From contig CAMVGV010000028.1 in assembly GCA_947167135.1 (NCBI GenBank), forward strand, positions 1 through 33,829: DNA of 33,829 nucleotides, in the 5' to 3' direction. The position numbers and the translations under genes are program-made. The notes below the pieces were generated by a model. The model had not been told where the DNA came from, made no database searches, and saw only the letters and a program-made list of their open reading frames with translations. The stretch's first letter is position 1. Every line of letters starts with the position of its first letter. This DNA is from an uncultured Lachnospiraceae bacterium. GTDB taxonomy: Bacteria; Bacillota; Clostridia; Lachnospirales; Lachnospiraceae. Positions 15,114 to 23,249 of the stretch are shown here, piece by piece.

Positions 15114-16720
15114 TGACAAGGATAGAACTTCTTGACTGTACCCTCCGGGACGGAGGGTTTATAAATGAATGGCGTTTCGGACGGGGGGATATAGCAAATC
15201 TCTTTGAAAGATCCGTTTCTGCAGGTATAGACTACATCGAAGCAGGTTTTATTGATGAGAGGGAGGAGTTTGATCCCGACCGCAGCATAACTCCGGATTC
15301 CGAAGGAATGGACAGACTTATCAAGGGTCTTGACCATGGCAGCTCAAAGATCTTTGCTATGATCGATTACGGAACCTGTGATATCTCCCGTATCAGGAAT
15401 GCGGCGGATTCCGAGATCGACGGAATAAGGGTCATGATAAAAAAGAAGACCCGTTACGAAGCCCTTGATTTCTGCAGGAAGCTGAAGGAAAAGGGATATC
15501 TCGTGGGTGCACAGCCAGTGTCTGTGACGGGCTATGATGATGAGGAGATGAAGGAACTCGTTAAAGAGATAAACAGACTTGAGCCCTTCGCTATGTATAT
15601 CGTTGATACATACGGCCTTCTGGACAGAAGTCATCTTCTCCATATCTTTGAGCTTATTGATGAGAGGCTGAAAAAGGGAATAAGGATAGGCTATCACGCC
15701 CATAATAATTTCCAGCTTGCCTTCTCAAATTCCGTAGCTCTTATGGAGGCAGACAGCGACAGGGATATTATAATAGACGGCTCCGCCTACGGTATGGGCA
15801 AGTCTGCCGGAAACTGTCCGTTGGAGCTTCTTACCGCATATCTCAATGAGAACAGGGGAAGTCATTATCACACGAGCCAGATCCTGGAAATGATAGATAC
15901 GGGGATAATGAAGATATACGAGAAATCTCCCTGGGGCTATCAGATGCAGTATTTCCTCTGTGCCAGCAATGACTGCCATCCGAAGTACGCCCAGTACCTT
16001 CTTCAGAAAAAGACACTTTCCGTTAAGCAGATCGATGACATTCTGTCAAGGATAAAGCCGGAGGAGAGCCTTGCCTTTAATAAGACCTATATTGAGAAGC
16101 TCTATGTTGAATATCAGAAGAAGGATATAAATGACAAAGTCGATATCGAGAGACTGAAAAACGTTTTCCAAACCAGCGGCTGTGTGCTTGTCCTCGGACC
16201 GGCACCTTCGGTTCAGGCGGAAAAAGGGAGGATAGATGCATTTTTACAGGAACACGATCCGCTTATAATATCCATTAACTTCCTTCCGGATGAGTATGCC
16301 CCGGATATGCTTTTTCTGAGTAATTCCAAAAGATATATGCAGCTTTCCTCAAGGCTTGAAAAAAAGGACGGGGCAGTGCAGATCCCGGTAATAGCCACCA
16401 GCAATGTGACGGCGGCGAAGGAGGGTTTTGATTATAATCTCGATTATTCATCTCTTATAGATGAGAGCTTTGAGATCCCCGACAATTCACTTCCCATGTT
16501 CCTCAGGCTCCTTGATAAGACCGGCGTAAATAAGGCTTATCTTGCGGGCTTTGACGGTTATGTCCAGGAACGGGGAAAGAATTACAGTGAGCCTGCAATG
16601 GAATACGAATTTGCGGCAGATTATGCCATAAGGCTAAATTCATATACGGCCGGAGTCATCCGGAAGCTTAAGGAGAGGATGGAGATCGAGTTTATCACGC
16701 CCTCCAGGTATGAGGAGTGA
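15113..16720 (+). CDS. HMGL-like aldolase fused to a C-terminal domain
   Basis: 535 aa. Residues 1-285 form a TIM barrel of the HMG-CoA-lyase/4-hydroxy-2-oxovalerate aldolase (DmpG) type. DCTLRDGG (Arg12, Asp13), GYHAHNN (His195, His197, metal ligands) and GSAYGMGKSAGN are all intact, so pyruvate-type aldol or Claisen chemistry is expected. From about residue 350 a second domain starts VLVLGPAPSV (358-367), a nucleotide- or phosphate-loop-like motif resembling DUF115/MptE-type proteins. Its place directly after rfbH and in the same operon as a ThDP enzyme suggests a role in building a carbon branch on the CDP-sugar, or supplying the donor. The precise reaction is unknown. Confidence 0.85.
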   Translation: MTRIELLDCTLRDGGFINEWRFGRGDIANLFERSVSAGIDYIEAGFIDEREEFDPDRSITPDSEGMDRLIKGLDHGSSKIFAMIDYGTCDISRIRNAADSEIDGIRVMIKKKTRYEALDFCRKLKEKGYLVGAQPVSVTGYDDEEMKELVKEINRLEPFAMYIVDTYGLLDRSHLLHIFELIDERLKKGIRIGYHAHNNFQLAFSNSVALMEADSDRDIIIDGSAYGMGKSAGNCPLELLTAYLNENRGSHYHTSQILEMIDTGIMKIYEKSPWGYQMQYFLCASNDCHPKYAQYLLQKKTLSVKQIDDILSRIKPEESLAFNKTYIEKLYVEYQKKDINDKVDIERLKNVFQTSGCVLVLGPAPSVQAEKGRIDAFLQEHDPLIISINFLPDEYAPDMLFLSNSKRYMQLSSRLEKKDGAVQIPVIATSNVTAAKEGFDYNLDYSSLIDESFEIPDNSLPMFLRLLDKTGVNKAYLAGFDGYVQERGKNYSEPAMEYEFAADYAIRLNSYTAGVIRKLKERMEIEFITPSRYEE

Positions 16721-16723
16721 AGA

Positions 16724-16851
16724 AGATCCTTCACTGAGCGTGTCAGTGCCACGGAGAGAAAGATCCTTCGCTTCGCTCAGGATGACAGTATACGCTCAGG
16801 ATGACAGTTGGAGAGAAAGATCCTTTGTCGCATCCGCTCCTCAGGATGACA
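16724..16851 (+). repeat. Cluster of short AGGATGACA repeats
   Basis: Three to four degenerate copies follow the aldolase stop within 4 bp. One is complete (AGATCCTTCGCTTCGCTC with AGGATGACA); the others are partial or interrupted (ACGCTCAGGATGACA; a copy with an inserted ATCCGCTCC). The AGGA at 16843-16846 lies 10 bases before the likely HAD start and may serve as its ribosome binding site. Confidence 0.75.
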
Positions 16852-16856
16852 GTAGA

Positions 16857-17570
16857 ATGGATGAAAGAATTATGTCAACCAATATAAACGGATCAAAAGC
16901 TATTAAAGCGGTTCTCTGGGATATGGACGGAACCCTCTTTAATACCAAGCCCGGGATAGACAGGGCTGTGAGTGAAACGCTTGAAATAAAAGGCTTTCCG
17001 GCATTGGAGCCGGGAGTTATCGATAATTTCATAGGCCCTCCGATCCAGTACGGCTTCCGGGATTATCTTGGGATCTCCGGGGAAGAGGCTGCAAAATGCG
17101 CTGATGTTTTCAGGAGACTTTACAGAGAAAAGGGCTATGTGGAGCTCTGCGATCCCTATGAGGGATTGAGGGAGACGCTGTTCAAACTACAGGATGACGG
17201 CCTGGTGGAAGGAGTCTGCACCCTGAAAAAACAGGATATGGCGGAGAGGATAGTAAGACGCTACGGGCTTGACAGCGTTTTTGACAGTATAGTCGGAACG
17301 GATGCCCTTGATAATATAAAGAAGCACGACACAATACGCATAAGCTGTGAACGCTTCGGGATCGGTGCAGATCAGGCGGTTTTGATAGGTGACACTTGTT
17401 ACGATTCCGAGGGGGCGGAAAAGGCCGGCTGCCTCTTTATCGGAGTGACCTACGGCTTCGGGTTCAAGACAAAGGAAGATGTGGATGAATATCCGAATAT
17501 AGGTACTGCAGCTTCTCCCTGGGATGTTTATGATCTGATAAACCGGTACAACACGGAAAATTTCTTATGA
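16857..17570 (+). CDS. HAD-superfamily phosphatase (Gph/PGPase-like)
   Basis: 237-aa cytoplasmic hydrolase. Motif I is LWDMDGT (nucleophile Asp22, Asp24), a helical cap follows (about 35-100), motif II is probably VCTLKK, motif III the Lys in IKKHD and motif IV IGDTCYDSEGAEKAG. Phosphoglycolate- or sugar-phosphate phosphatase activity is typical; in this operon it may act on a precursor of the unusual sugar. The start could be 16857 or 16872. The frame continues upstream to 16710, but that part only translates repeat DNA. It overlaps the next gene by ATGA. Confidence 0.88.
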   Translation: MDERIMSTNINGSKAIKAVLWDMDGTLFNTKPGIDRAVSETLEIKGFPALEPGVIDNFIGPPIQYGFRDYLGISGEEAAKCADVFRRLYREKGYVELCDPYEGLRETLFKLQDDGLVEGVCTLKKQDMAERIVRRYGLDSVFDSIVGTDALDNIKKHDTIRISCERFGIGADQAVLIGDTCYDSEGAEKAGCLFIGVTYGFGFKTKEDVDEYPNIGTAASPWDVYDLINRYNTENFL

Positions 17571-20386
17571 GCAGGATTTACTCTTTATATAAAAATTTCA
17601 GGGAAAAAAGATATGCGTATCTGCTTTCCTATATTCTTTTTTTCTGTTTTACCGCCATACTCATGTTCTGGTACTTTCCTGCTTTTCATAAAAGCTTTAT
17701 CTGGCAGCAGGACGGCTTAAAGCAGCACTATAACGGGCTTCTTTATTATGCGAAGTATTTACGCGGGATCTTATCCAACCTGTTTAAGGAGCACAGGCTT
17801 TCTTTTCCTATGTGGGATCATTCGGTGGGCTACGGATCGGATATTATAACAACCTTCCATTATTACGCCATAGGGGATCCGCTCACCCTTCTGTCGGTGT
17901 TTGTTCCCATAAGGTTTATGGAATTTTTTTATGCCTTCCTTTTTTTCCTCCGCTCCTTTATCGGCGGACTTGGATTTTCACTGATCTCCCTGAATAGAAG
18001 TAACAGCCGTTTTTATACTCTTATAGGTGCGATGATCTATTGCTTTTCCGCCTTTGCCCTGGTGCTTGGGCTGATGCACGGGATATTTATGATACCTGTA
18101 TGCTACTTCCCCTGGATGATCTATGGAGCGGACAGGATTTTTAATAATAAATCGCCTGTTATTTTCATATTGTCGGTAGCGGCAGCAGCAGCGGCAAACT
18201 TCTATTTCCTCTATATGGAGGTTCTGCTCACGGTCTTTTATATTCTTCATAAATTTATTTCTGAGGAAAGGGACAGATATGGAGTAAGGCAGAGTGTAAA
18301 AATTTACGCAGCCGATCTTTTAAAGCGCTTCGGGGAGTTTCTGCTGTACGGGATTAATGCTTTTTTCCTGTCGGCTGTGATACTTCTTCCTGTTTTAAGC
18401 GTCTTCTTTTCATCCGGGCGCTTTGCGGCGGAAAAGTACGTGCCTCTTTTCTATCCTCTGAAGCACTATCTGCAGCTTACGGCGAATTTTATGATAAGCA
18501 GGAGGGCCGGAAGCTGGACCCTTATGGGCTTCACTGCTGTGGGAGCATTGGCGGTGCTTATGTTATTTACCGACAGCCTTGAGGATAAGGAGATAAAAAG
18601 GCTGAGGCTCAGATTTTCGGTTCTGACGGTCTTTGCCATGATTCCCTTTTTCGGCTTTATGCTGAACGGCTTTGCCTATGTGGTAAACCGCTGGACCTTT
18701 GCCTGGGCTCTTTCAGCCGCTATGGTCACAGCCACCATGCTTAGCAGGCTGAACTGCTTTGATCCCGGGCGTAAGGGGAGACTTATCAAAGTATTGGCTG
18801 TTCTCACATATCTCAGCGCCGCTTTTTTCTTTGTGAGGAGTGAAGAATCCCTGCTTTCCATAGTACTTCTTCTGGTTCTGGTACTTATTCTCATGCGGGG
18901 GGAAATACCACGGGGATTAAAAAAGGGTTTGATCCTCATTGTAACATTTATGTCACTTTTCTTAAACGGCTGGTACTCCTATTCTACTGCTGAGGACGGA
19001 ATGCTGGACGAATATCTGGATTTTCACAGGGCGGATATGCTTCTTAATGATGACAGCTATACCGCAGCCTTAAATGATACCGGGGATACTTCCTTCTACA
19101 GAACGGAGCTGTATGACTGTGAGCGGACCCAGAACAGCTCCGTGCAGACCGGGTTAAAGGGCACACAGTATTATTTCTCGCTGACAAGCCCTTATATCTC
19201 TGACTTTATCAATGCCCTTTACCTCAACTGGCCAAAGGATTATGACTATGAGGGAGTGGAATCAAGAGAGGGTCTGGAAGCCCTGGCAGCGGTAAAGTAC
19301 TGCTTTGCCGGAGAGAACGCCGAAGGTGAGGTTCCGAAGGGCTTCAAAAAGATAGCTGAAAAGGAGAGCACCGCAGGGAAGGCTGAGCTTTACGAAAATG
19401 AAAATTCGCTGCCTCTCGGATATACCGTCGACAGTTTCATTTCAAGAAGCGCCTTTGACAGGGCGGAGGTGACGGGAAGGCAGAGCGCTCTTCTTACCGG
19501 AGCGGTTATTTCGGATGAAGATGCCGCTGCTCTTAGGGATGCCGGATATGAAGAGGCTGCTTTTACGGATGATTCCGTAAATGTGCTGAAAAGCATTGAA
19601 AAGAGCGGGGATATGGATCTCGGCCCAAATTCTTTTACAGTAAGGAGAAACGGGGGAGTAAGTATAAGTTTTGACGGAAGCGAAGATTCGGAGACCTACC
19701 TTTTCTTTACGAACCTCAGGTTTCAGGGCTACAAGGAAAGGGAGATGTACGATAAGGGAGCCTGGGCGGGACTCACGCCATACGAACAGGCGAAGGTCAG
19801 GGACAAAAATACAACGGACGGACGACCCGGCTCCTCCAGTATGATGATAAGCCTGGACGGACGTCAGCAGATAATGGAATTCTATAATAACAGGCAGGAC
19901 TATTACTGCGGAAGGCATGATTTCCTTATCAATCTCGGAAATACCGGAAAGGGGGAAAAGACCCTTGAGATCTCCTTCAGGGAGCCCGGGGTTTATACCT
20001 TTGATGCACTGGAGGTAAGGAGCCAGCCACTGTCATCGATAGAGGAGAAGCTGGAAGATCTCAGGGAGACAACGATGAGCGGAACCGGGATACTGAAGGA
20101 TGCGGTAAACGGAAGAATAAAAACGGACCGCAATAAGCTCTTAATGCTGTCAATTCCTTACAGTACGGGATGGAAAGCTTATATTGACGGCAGGGAGGAA
20201 AAGATCTTCCGGGCAGGGCTTATGTATATGGCAGTTCCAGTAACAAAAGGGGAACACAGTGTTTATCTTAAATACGAGACCCCTTACCTGAAGACCGGAG
20301 CCATACTTAGTATGATTGGAATAATCATGTTCTTTGTGATATCATTTTATGAAACAAACGTCAAAAGTCCAAATGGAGAGAAGTAG
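17567..20386 (+). CDS. YfhO-family membrane glycosyltransferase (second copy)
   Basis: 939 aa. A membrane segment (about 17-38), then Asp49 in WQQDGLKQHYNGLLYYAKYL, the YfhO signature loop, then about ten more segments to about 475, a large outside domain (480-900) and a last segment near the C terminus (TGAILSMIGIIMFFVISFY). It is predicted to move a sugar from undecaprenyl phosphate to a glycan or teichoic-type polymer on the outer face of the membrane. It starts within the HAD stop (ATGA) and ends 2 bp before the ThDP enzyme, so it is fully inside the CDP-sugar operon, unlike the copy at 9005. Confidence 0.88.
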   Translation: MSRIYSLYKNFREKRYAYLLSYILFFCFTAILMFWYFPAFHKSFIWQQDGLKQHYNGLLYYAKYLRGILSNLFKEHRLSFPMWDHSVGYGSDIITTFHYYAIGDPLTLLSVFVPIRFMEFFYAFLFFLRSFIGGLGFSLISLNRSNSRFYTLIGAMIYCFSAFALVLGLMHGIFMIPVCYFPWMIYGADRIFNNKSPVIFILSVAAAAAANFYFLYMEVLLTVFYILHKFISEERDRYGVRQSVKIYAADLLKRFGEFLLYGINAFFLSAVILLPVLSVFFSSGRFAAEKYVPLFYPLKHYLQLTANFMISRRAGSWTLMGFTAVGALAVLMLFTDSLEDKEIKRLRLRFSVLTVFAMIPFFGFMLNGFAYVVNRWTFAWALSAAMVTATMLSRLNCFDPGRKGRLIKVLAVLTYLSAAFFFVRSEESLLSIVLLLVLVLILMRGEIPRGLKKGLILIVTFMSLFLNGWYSYSTAEDGMLDEYLDFHRADMLLNDDSYTAALNDTGDTSFYRTELYDCERTQNSSVQTGLKGTQYYFSLTSPYISDFINALYLNWPKDYDYEGVESREGLEALAAVKYCFAGENAEGEVPKGFKKIAEKESTAGKAELYENENSLPLGYTVDSFISRSAFDRAEVTGRQSALLTGAVISDEDAAALRDAGYEEAAFTDDSVNVLKSIEKSGDMDLGPNSFTVRRNGGVSISFDGSEDSETYLFFTNLRFQGYKEREMYDKGAWAGLTPYEQAKVRDKNTTDGRPGSSSMMISLDGRQQIMEFYNNRQDYYCGRHDFLINLGNTGKGEKTLEISFREPGVYTFDALEVRSQPLSSIEEKLEDLRETTMSGTGILKDAVNGRIKTDRNKLLMLSIPYSTGWKAYIDGREEKIFRAGLMYMAVPVTKGEHSVYLKYETPYLKTGAILSMIGIIMFFVISFYETNVKSPNGEK

Positions 20387-20388
20387 TA

Positions 20389-22197
20389 ATGAAGATCAGG
20401 ATCGCCGATTATATTGCGGATTTTCTTGTAAATCATAAGGTGGATACAGTGTTTACCGTGACCGGCGGAGGTGCCATGCACTTAAATGATGCCTTCGGAC
20501 ATCACGAAAAGCTGCACTGCATCTACAATCATCACGAGCAGGGCTCGGCGATAGCAGCCGAGGGTTACACCAGACTGACCGGAAAGGTGGCTGCTGTCTG
20601 TGTGACAAGCGGTCCCGGCGGAACCAATGCTATAACAGGTGTTTTCGACTGCTATGTGGACTCTGTTCCTATGTTTGTGATCTCCGGGCAGGTTAAGAGA
20701 GAAACCACCGTGAGATATACGGGAACTGATCTTCGGCAGCTGGGGGATCAGGAGTGCGATATTGTGCGGGTTGTTGAGCCTATTACCAAATTTGCGGTTA
20801 TGATCACCAAACCCTATGAGATAAGGTATCAACTGGAGAAAGCCTGGTATCTTGCTACCCATGGCAGAAGAGGACCGGTATGGATAGACGTTCCACTGGA
20901 TATACAGGGAGCCGTCATAGAGACAGAGCAGCTTACCGGCTTCGAAAAGAAGAATACCGAGAAGAAGGAGCAGCCTTTGTTTGATAAATCAGAGGCAGAC
21001 AAGATACTTGAGAGGCTGGAGATATCGAAACGCCCGGTTATCCTCGCGGGAGAGGGAATAAGGCTTGGAGAAGCTTATAAGGAGTTTGTGGAGACCACCA
21101 GTGCTTTGAAGGTTCCGGTGGTTACCTGCTGGAATGCGCAGGATCTTCTGTGGGACAGTAATCCCTACTATGCGGGGATACCCGGAACTGTCGGGCAGAG
21201 AGCCGCCAATTTCATCGTACAGGCTGCGGATCTGCTGATCGTACTGGGCTGCAGGATGAATATCAGGAATATAAGCTATAATAAGCATCAATTTGCTGAG
21301 AAGGCTTATAAGATACAGGTCGATATCGACGAAAAAGAATTATGTAAACCAACTGTAAAAATAGACATGCCGGTTCACGCGGATGTCAAGGATGTCTGTG
21401 CCGAGCTTGCCCATGCTGCCGCAGACGAAGTGGGTGACCACAGAGAGTGGCTCAGGTGGTGCAGGGAGCTAAGAAAGCGTTTTCCAACAGTGCTTCCCGA
21501 GTATCTGGAGGTACAGAAGCCTATGAATCCCTACGCCTTTCTGGATATCGTCTCCGAAAACCTTGAAGGGGGAGACGCGGTGATCTGCGGAAACGGTGCG
21601 GCCTGTGTGCAGGTTTTCCAGACCCTGAAGCTGAAGAAGGGAATGAGGATATTTACGAATTCCGGTTCTGCGGAAATGGGCTTTGCCCTGCCTGCGGCGC
21701 TCGGGGCCGCAGCATCCGGCAGCGGGAGAAGGATAATCTGTATCGACGGGGACGGCTCCTTTATGATGAACCTGCAGGAGCTGCAGACCATAGTCCACAA
21801 CAAGCTGGATATAAAGATAATAATCCTTAATAATAACGGTTATCATTCCATACGGCAGACCCAGAGAAACCTCTTTAAGGGCAGGGCGCACGTTGGGATA
21901 GACAGGGAAAGCGGCGTATCCTTCCCTGAGCTTAAAAAGATAGCTTCGGCATTCGGTCTTTCCTATTTAAGGACGGATTCCTTAAAAAATGCAGACAGCC
22001 GTATTAAAAAGGCTTTTGAAACGGAAGGACCGGTGATATTGGAAGCCGTTCTGGATCATAAGCAGGATTTTGAGCCAAAGACCTCCTCAAGAGTACTTAA
22101 GGACGGCACTATTGTTTCAGCACCGCTTGATGATATGTTCCCCTTCCTTCCGAGAGAAGTGTATGAGGGAATAAGAGAGGAAGCGGCAGGTATTTGA
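20389..22197 (+). CDS. ThDP-dependent acetolactate synthase-like enzyme (YerE-like)
   Basis: 602 aa with the three domains of the acetohydroxyacid synthase family. The N-terminal ThDP domain has the activating Glu50 (HHEQGSAIAAEGY) and SGPGGTNAITG; a central domain covers about 195-340; the C-terminal ThDP-binding domain has GDG (454-456) and the closing NNNGY. With rfbFGH alongside, the best parallel is YerE, a flavin-bound enzyme that decarboxylates pyruvate and adds the two-carbon unit to the keto group of CDP-3,6-dideoxyhexulose in yersiniose synthesis. A plain catabolic acetolactate synthase is the alternative. GGAGAG lies about 10 bases upstream. Confidence 0.88.
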   Translation: MKIRIADYIADFLVNHKVDTVFTVTGGGAMHLNDAFGHHEKLHCIYNHHEQGSAIAAEGYTRLTGKVAAVCVTSGPGGTNAITGVFDCYVDSVPMFVISGQVKRETTVRYTGTDLRQLGDQECDIVRVVEPITKFAVMITKPYEIRYQLEKAWYLATHGRRGPVWIDVPLDIQGAVIETEQLTGFEKKNTEKKEQPLFDKSEADKILERLEISKRPVILAGEGIRLGEAYKEFVETTSALKVPVVTCWNAQDLLWDSNPYYAGIPGTVGQRAANFIVQAADLLIVLGCRMNIRNISYNKHQFAEKAYKIQVDIDEKELCKPTVKIDMPVHADVKDVCAELAHAAADEVGDHREWLRWCRELRKRFPTVLPEYLEVQKPMNPYAFLDIVSENLEGGDAVICGNGAACVQVFQTLKLKKGMRIFTNSGSAEMGFALPAALGAAASGSGRRIICIDGDGSFMMNLQELQTIVHNKLDIKIIILNNNGYHSIRQTQRNLFKGRAHVGIDRESGVSFPELKKIASAFGLSYLRTDSLKNADSRIKKAFETEGPVILEAVLDHKQDFEPKTSSRVLKDGTIVSAPLDDMFPFLPREVYEGIREEAAGI

Positions 22198-22200
22198 TCT

Positions 22201-22241
22201 GGAACGCTCAGGATGACAAAGGGAACGCTCAGGACAACACA
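22201..22241 (+). repeat. Short AGGATGACA repeats, two partial units
   Basis: Two abutting partial units, GGAACGCTCAGGATGACAAA and GGAACGCTCAGGACAACAC, fill the 50-bp gap between the ThDP enzyme stop and the next start. They keep only the right half of the full repeat. Confidence 0.7.
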
Positions 22242-22247
22242 GTATAA

Positions 22248-23249
22248 ATGACAGGTAAAACGAAAAAGACGATAAGCATAATGATTCCCTGCTACAATGA
22301 AGCGGAGAACGTGGAGCCGATAAGCGAACGGATCATTGAGATAATGACAGCAGAGCTCCCGGAATACGATTATGAGCTTCTTTTTATAGACAATTTTTCC
22401 ACAGACGGCACCAGGGAGAAGCTTACCGGGATCTGTGCCACAAATAAAAAGATCAAGGCGATCTTTAACGTGACGAATTTCGGACAGTTCAATTCACCCT
22501 TCTATGGGATGTGCCAGACCAGCGGGGACTGTACCATATCCATGGCATGCGACTTTCAGGATCCGCCGGAGCTCATACCTCAGTTTGTCCGGGAGTGGGA
22601 GAATGGATATAAGATCGTAAGCGCTATAAAGACCGGAAGCAAGGAAAACGGTTTCATCTACTTTTTACGGACACTTTACTATCGGATAATCAGAAATATG
22701 TCTGATGTGAAGATGATAGAAAACTTCACCGGTACGGGACTTTATGACCGCTCCTTTATAACTCTTCTGAAAAAACTGGACGATCCGGTGCCCTTTCTGC
22801 GCGGCATAGTTGCGGAGTACAATTTCAAGAGAAAAGAGATACCTTTTGTACAGCCTAAGAGAAGAGCCGGGAAGACCAGCAATAATTTCTACAAATTATA
22901 TGATGCGGCTATGCTCTCCATTACCTCCTATACCAAGGTTGGATTGAGGCTCGCCACGTTTTTCGGTTTCTTCGCGGGGCTCGTGAGCTTTTGCATAGCT
23001 ATATACTATACCGTGATGAAGCTGACCCACTGGTACAGCTTTTCTGCAGGCTATGCCCCCATGCTTATCGGAGTGTTTCTCTTAGGATCCCTTCAGCTTT
23101 TCTTTATCGGCTTTATGGGGGAGTATATTCTGAATATCAATACACGAATCATGCACCGTCCGCTTGTGGTGGAGGAGAAACGGCTGAATTTTGATGATGA
23201 TCCACCGGAAGAGGAAAAAACGGATAAGACAGAAAATGCAGATACATGA
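22248..23249 (+). CDS. CsbB/GtrB-like polyprenyl-phosphate glycosyltransferase
   Basis: 333 aa: a cytoplasmic GT-A domain of family GT2 (about 8-225; IMIPCYNEAENVEP, FIDNFSTDGT, catalytic-site DFQD at 102-105) followed by two membrane helices (about 235-258 and 270-297), the layout of CsbB, GtrB and dolichol-phosphate mannose synthases. It likely moves a sugar from a nucleotide donor to undecaprenyl phosphate, feeding a YfhO partner as CsbB does. Whether the donor is the CDP-sugar of this operon is inference. No strong ribosome binding site is seen; the leader is repeat DNA. It overlaps the GT8 gene by 4 bp. Confidence 0.9.
   Translation: MTGKTKKTISIMIPCYNEAENVEPISERIIEIMTAELPEYDYELLFIDNFSTDGTREKLTGICATNKKIKAIFNVTNFGQFNSPFYGMCQTSGDCTISMACDFQDPPELIPQFVREWENGYKIVSAIKTGSKENGFIYFLRTLYYRIIRNMSDVKMIENFTGTGLYDRSFITLLKKLDDPVPFLRGIVAEYNFKRKEIPFVQPKRRAGKTSNNFYKLYDAAMLSITSYTKVGLRLATFFGFFAGLVSFCIAIYYTVMKLTHWYSFSAGYAPMLIGVFLLGSLQLFFIGFMGEYILNINTRIMHRPLVVEEKRLNFDDDPPEEEKTDKTENADT

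Noticed and set aside
16710-16856. Longer N terminus of the HAD protein
   Set aside because: These 49 codons translate the short intergenic repeats and begin inside the aldolase gene; the family sequence starts only near residue 15 of the chosen start.
20389-22197. Housekeeping acetolactate synthase (ilvB) for branched-chain amino acids
   Set aside because: No ilvN, ilvC or ilvD gene lies near and it is embedded among sugar genes; a YerE-like role fits better, though substrate use is not proven.
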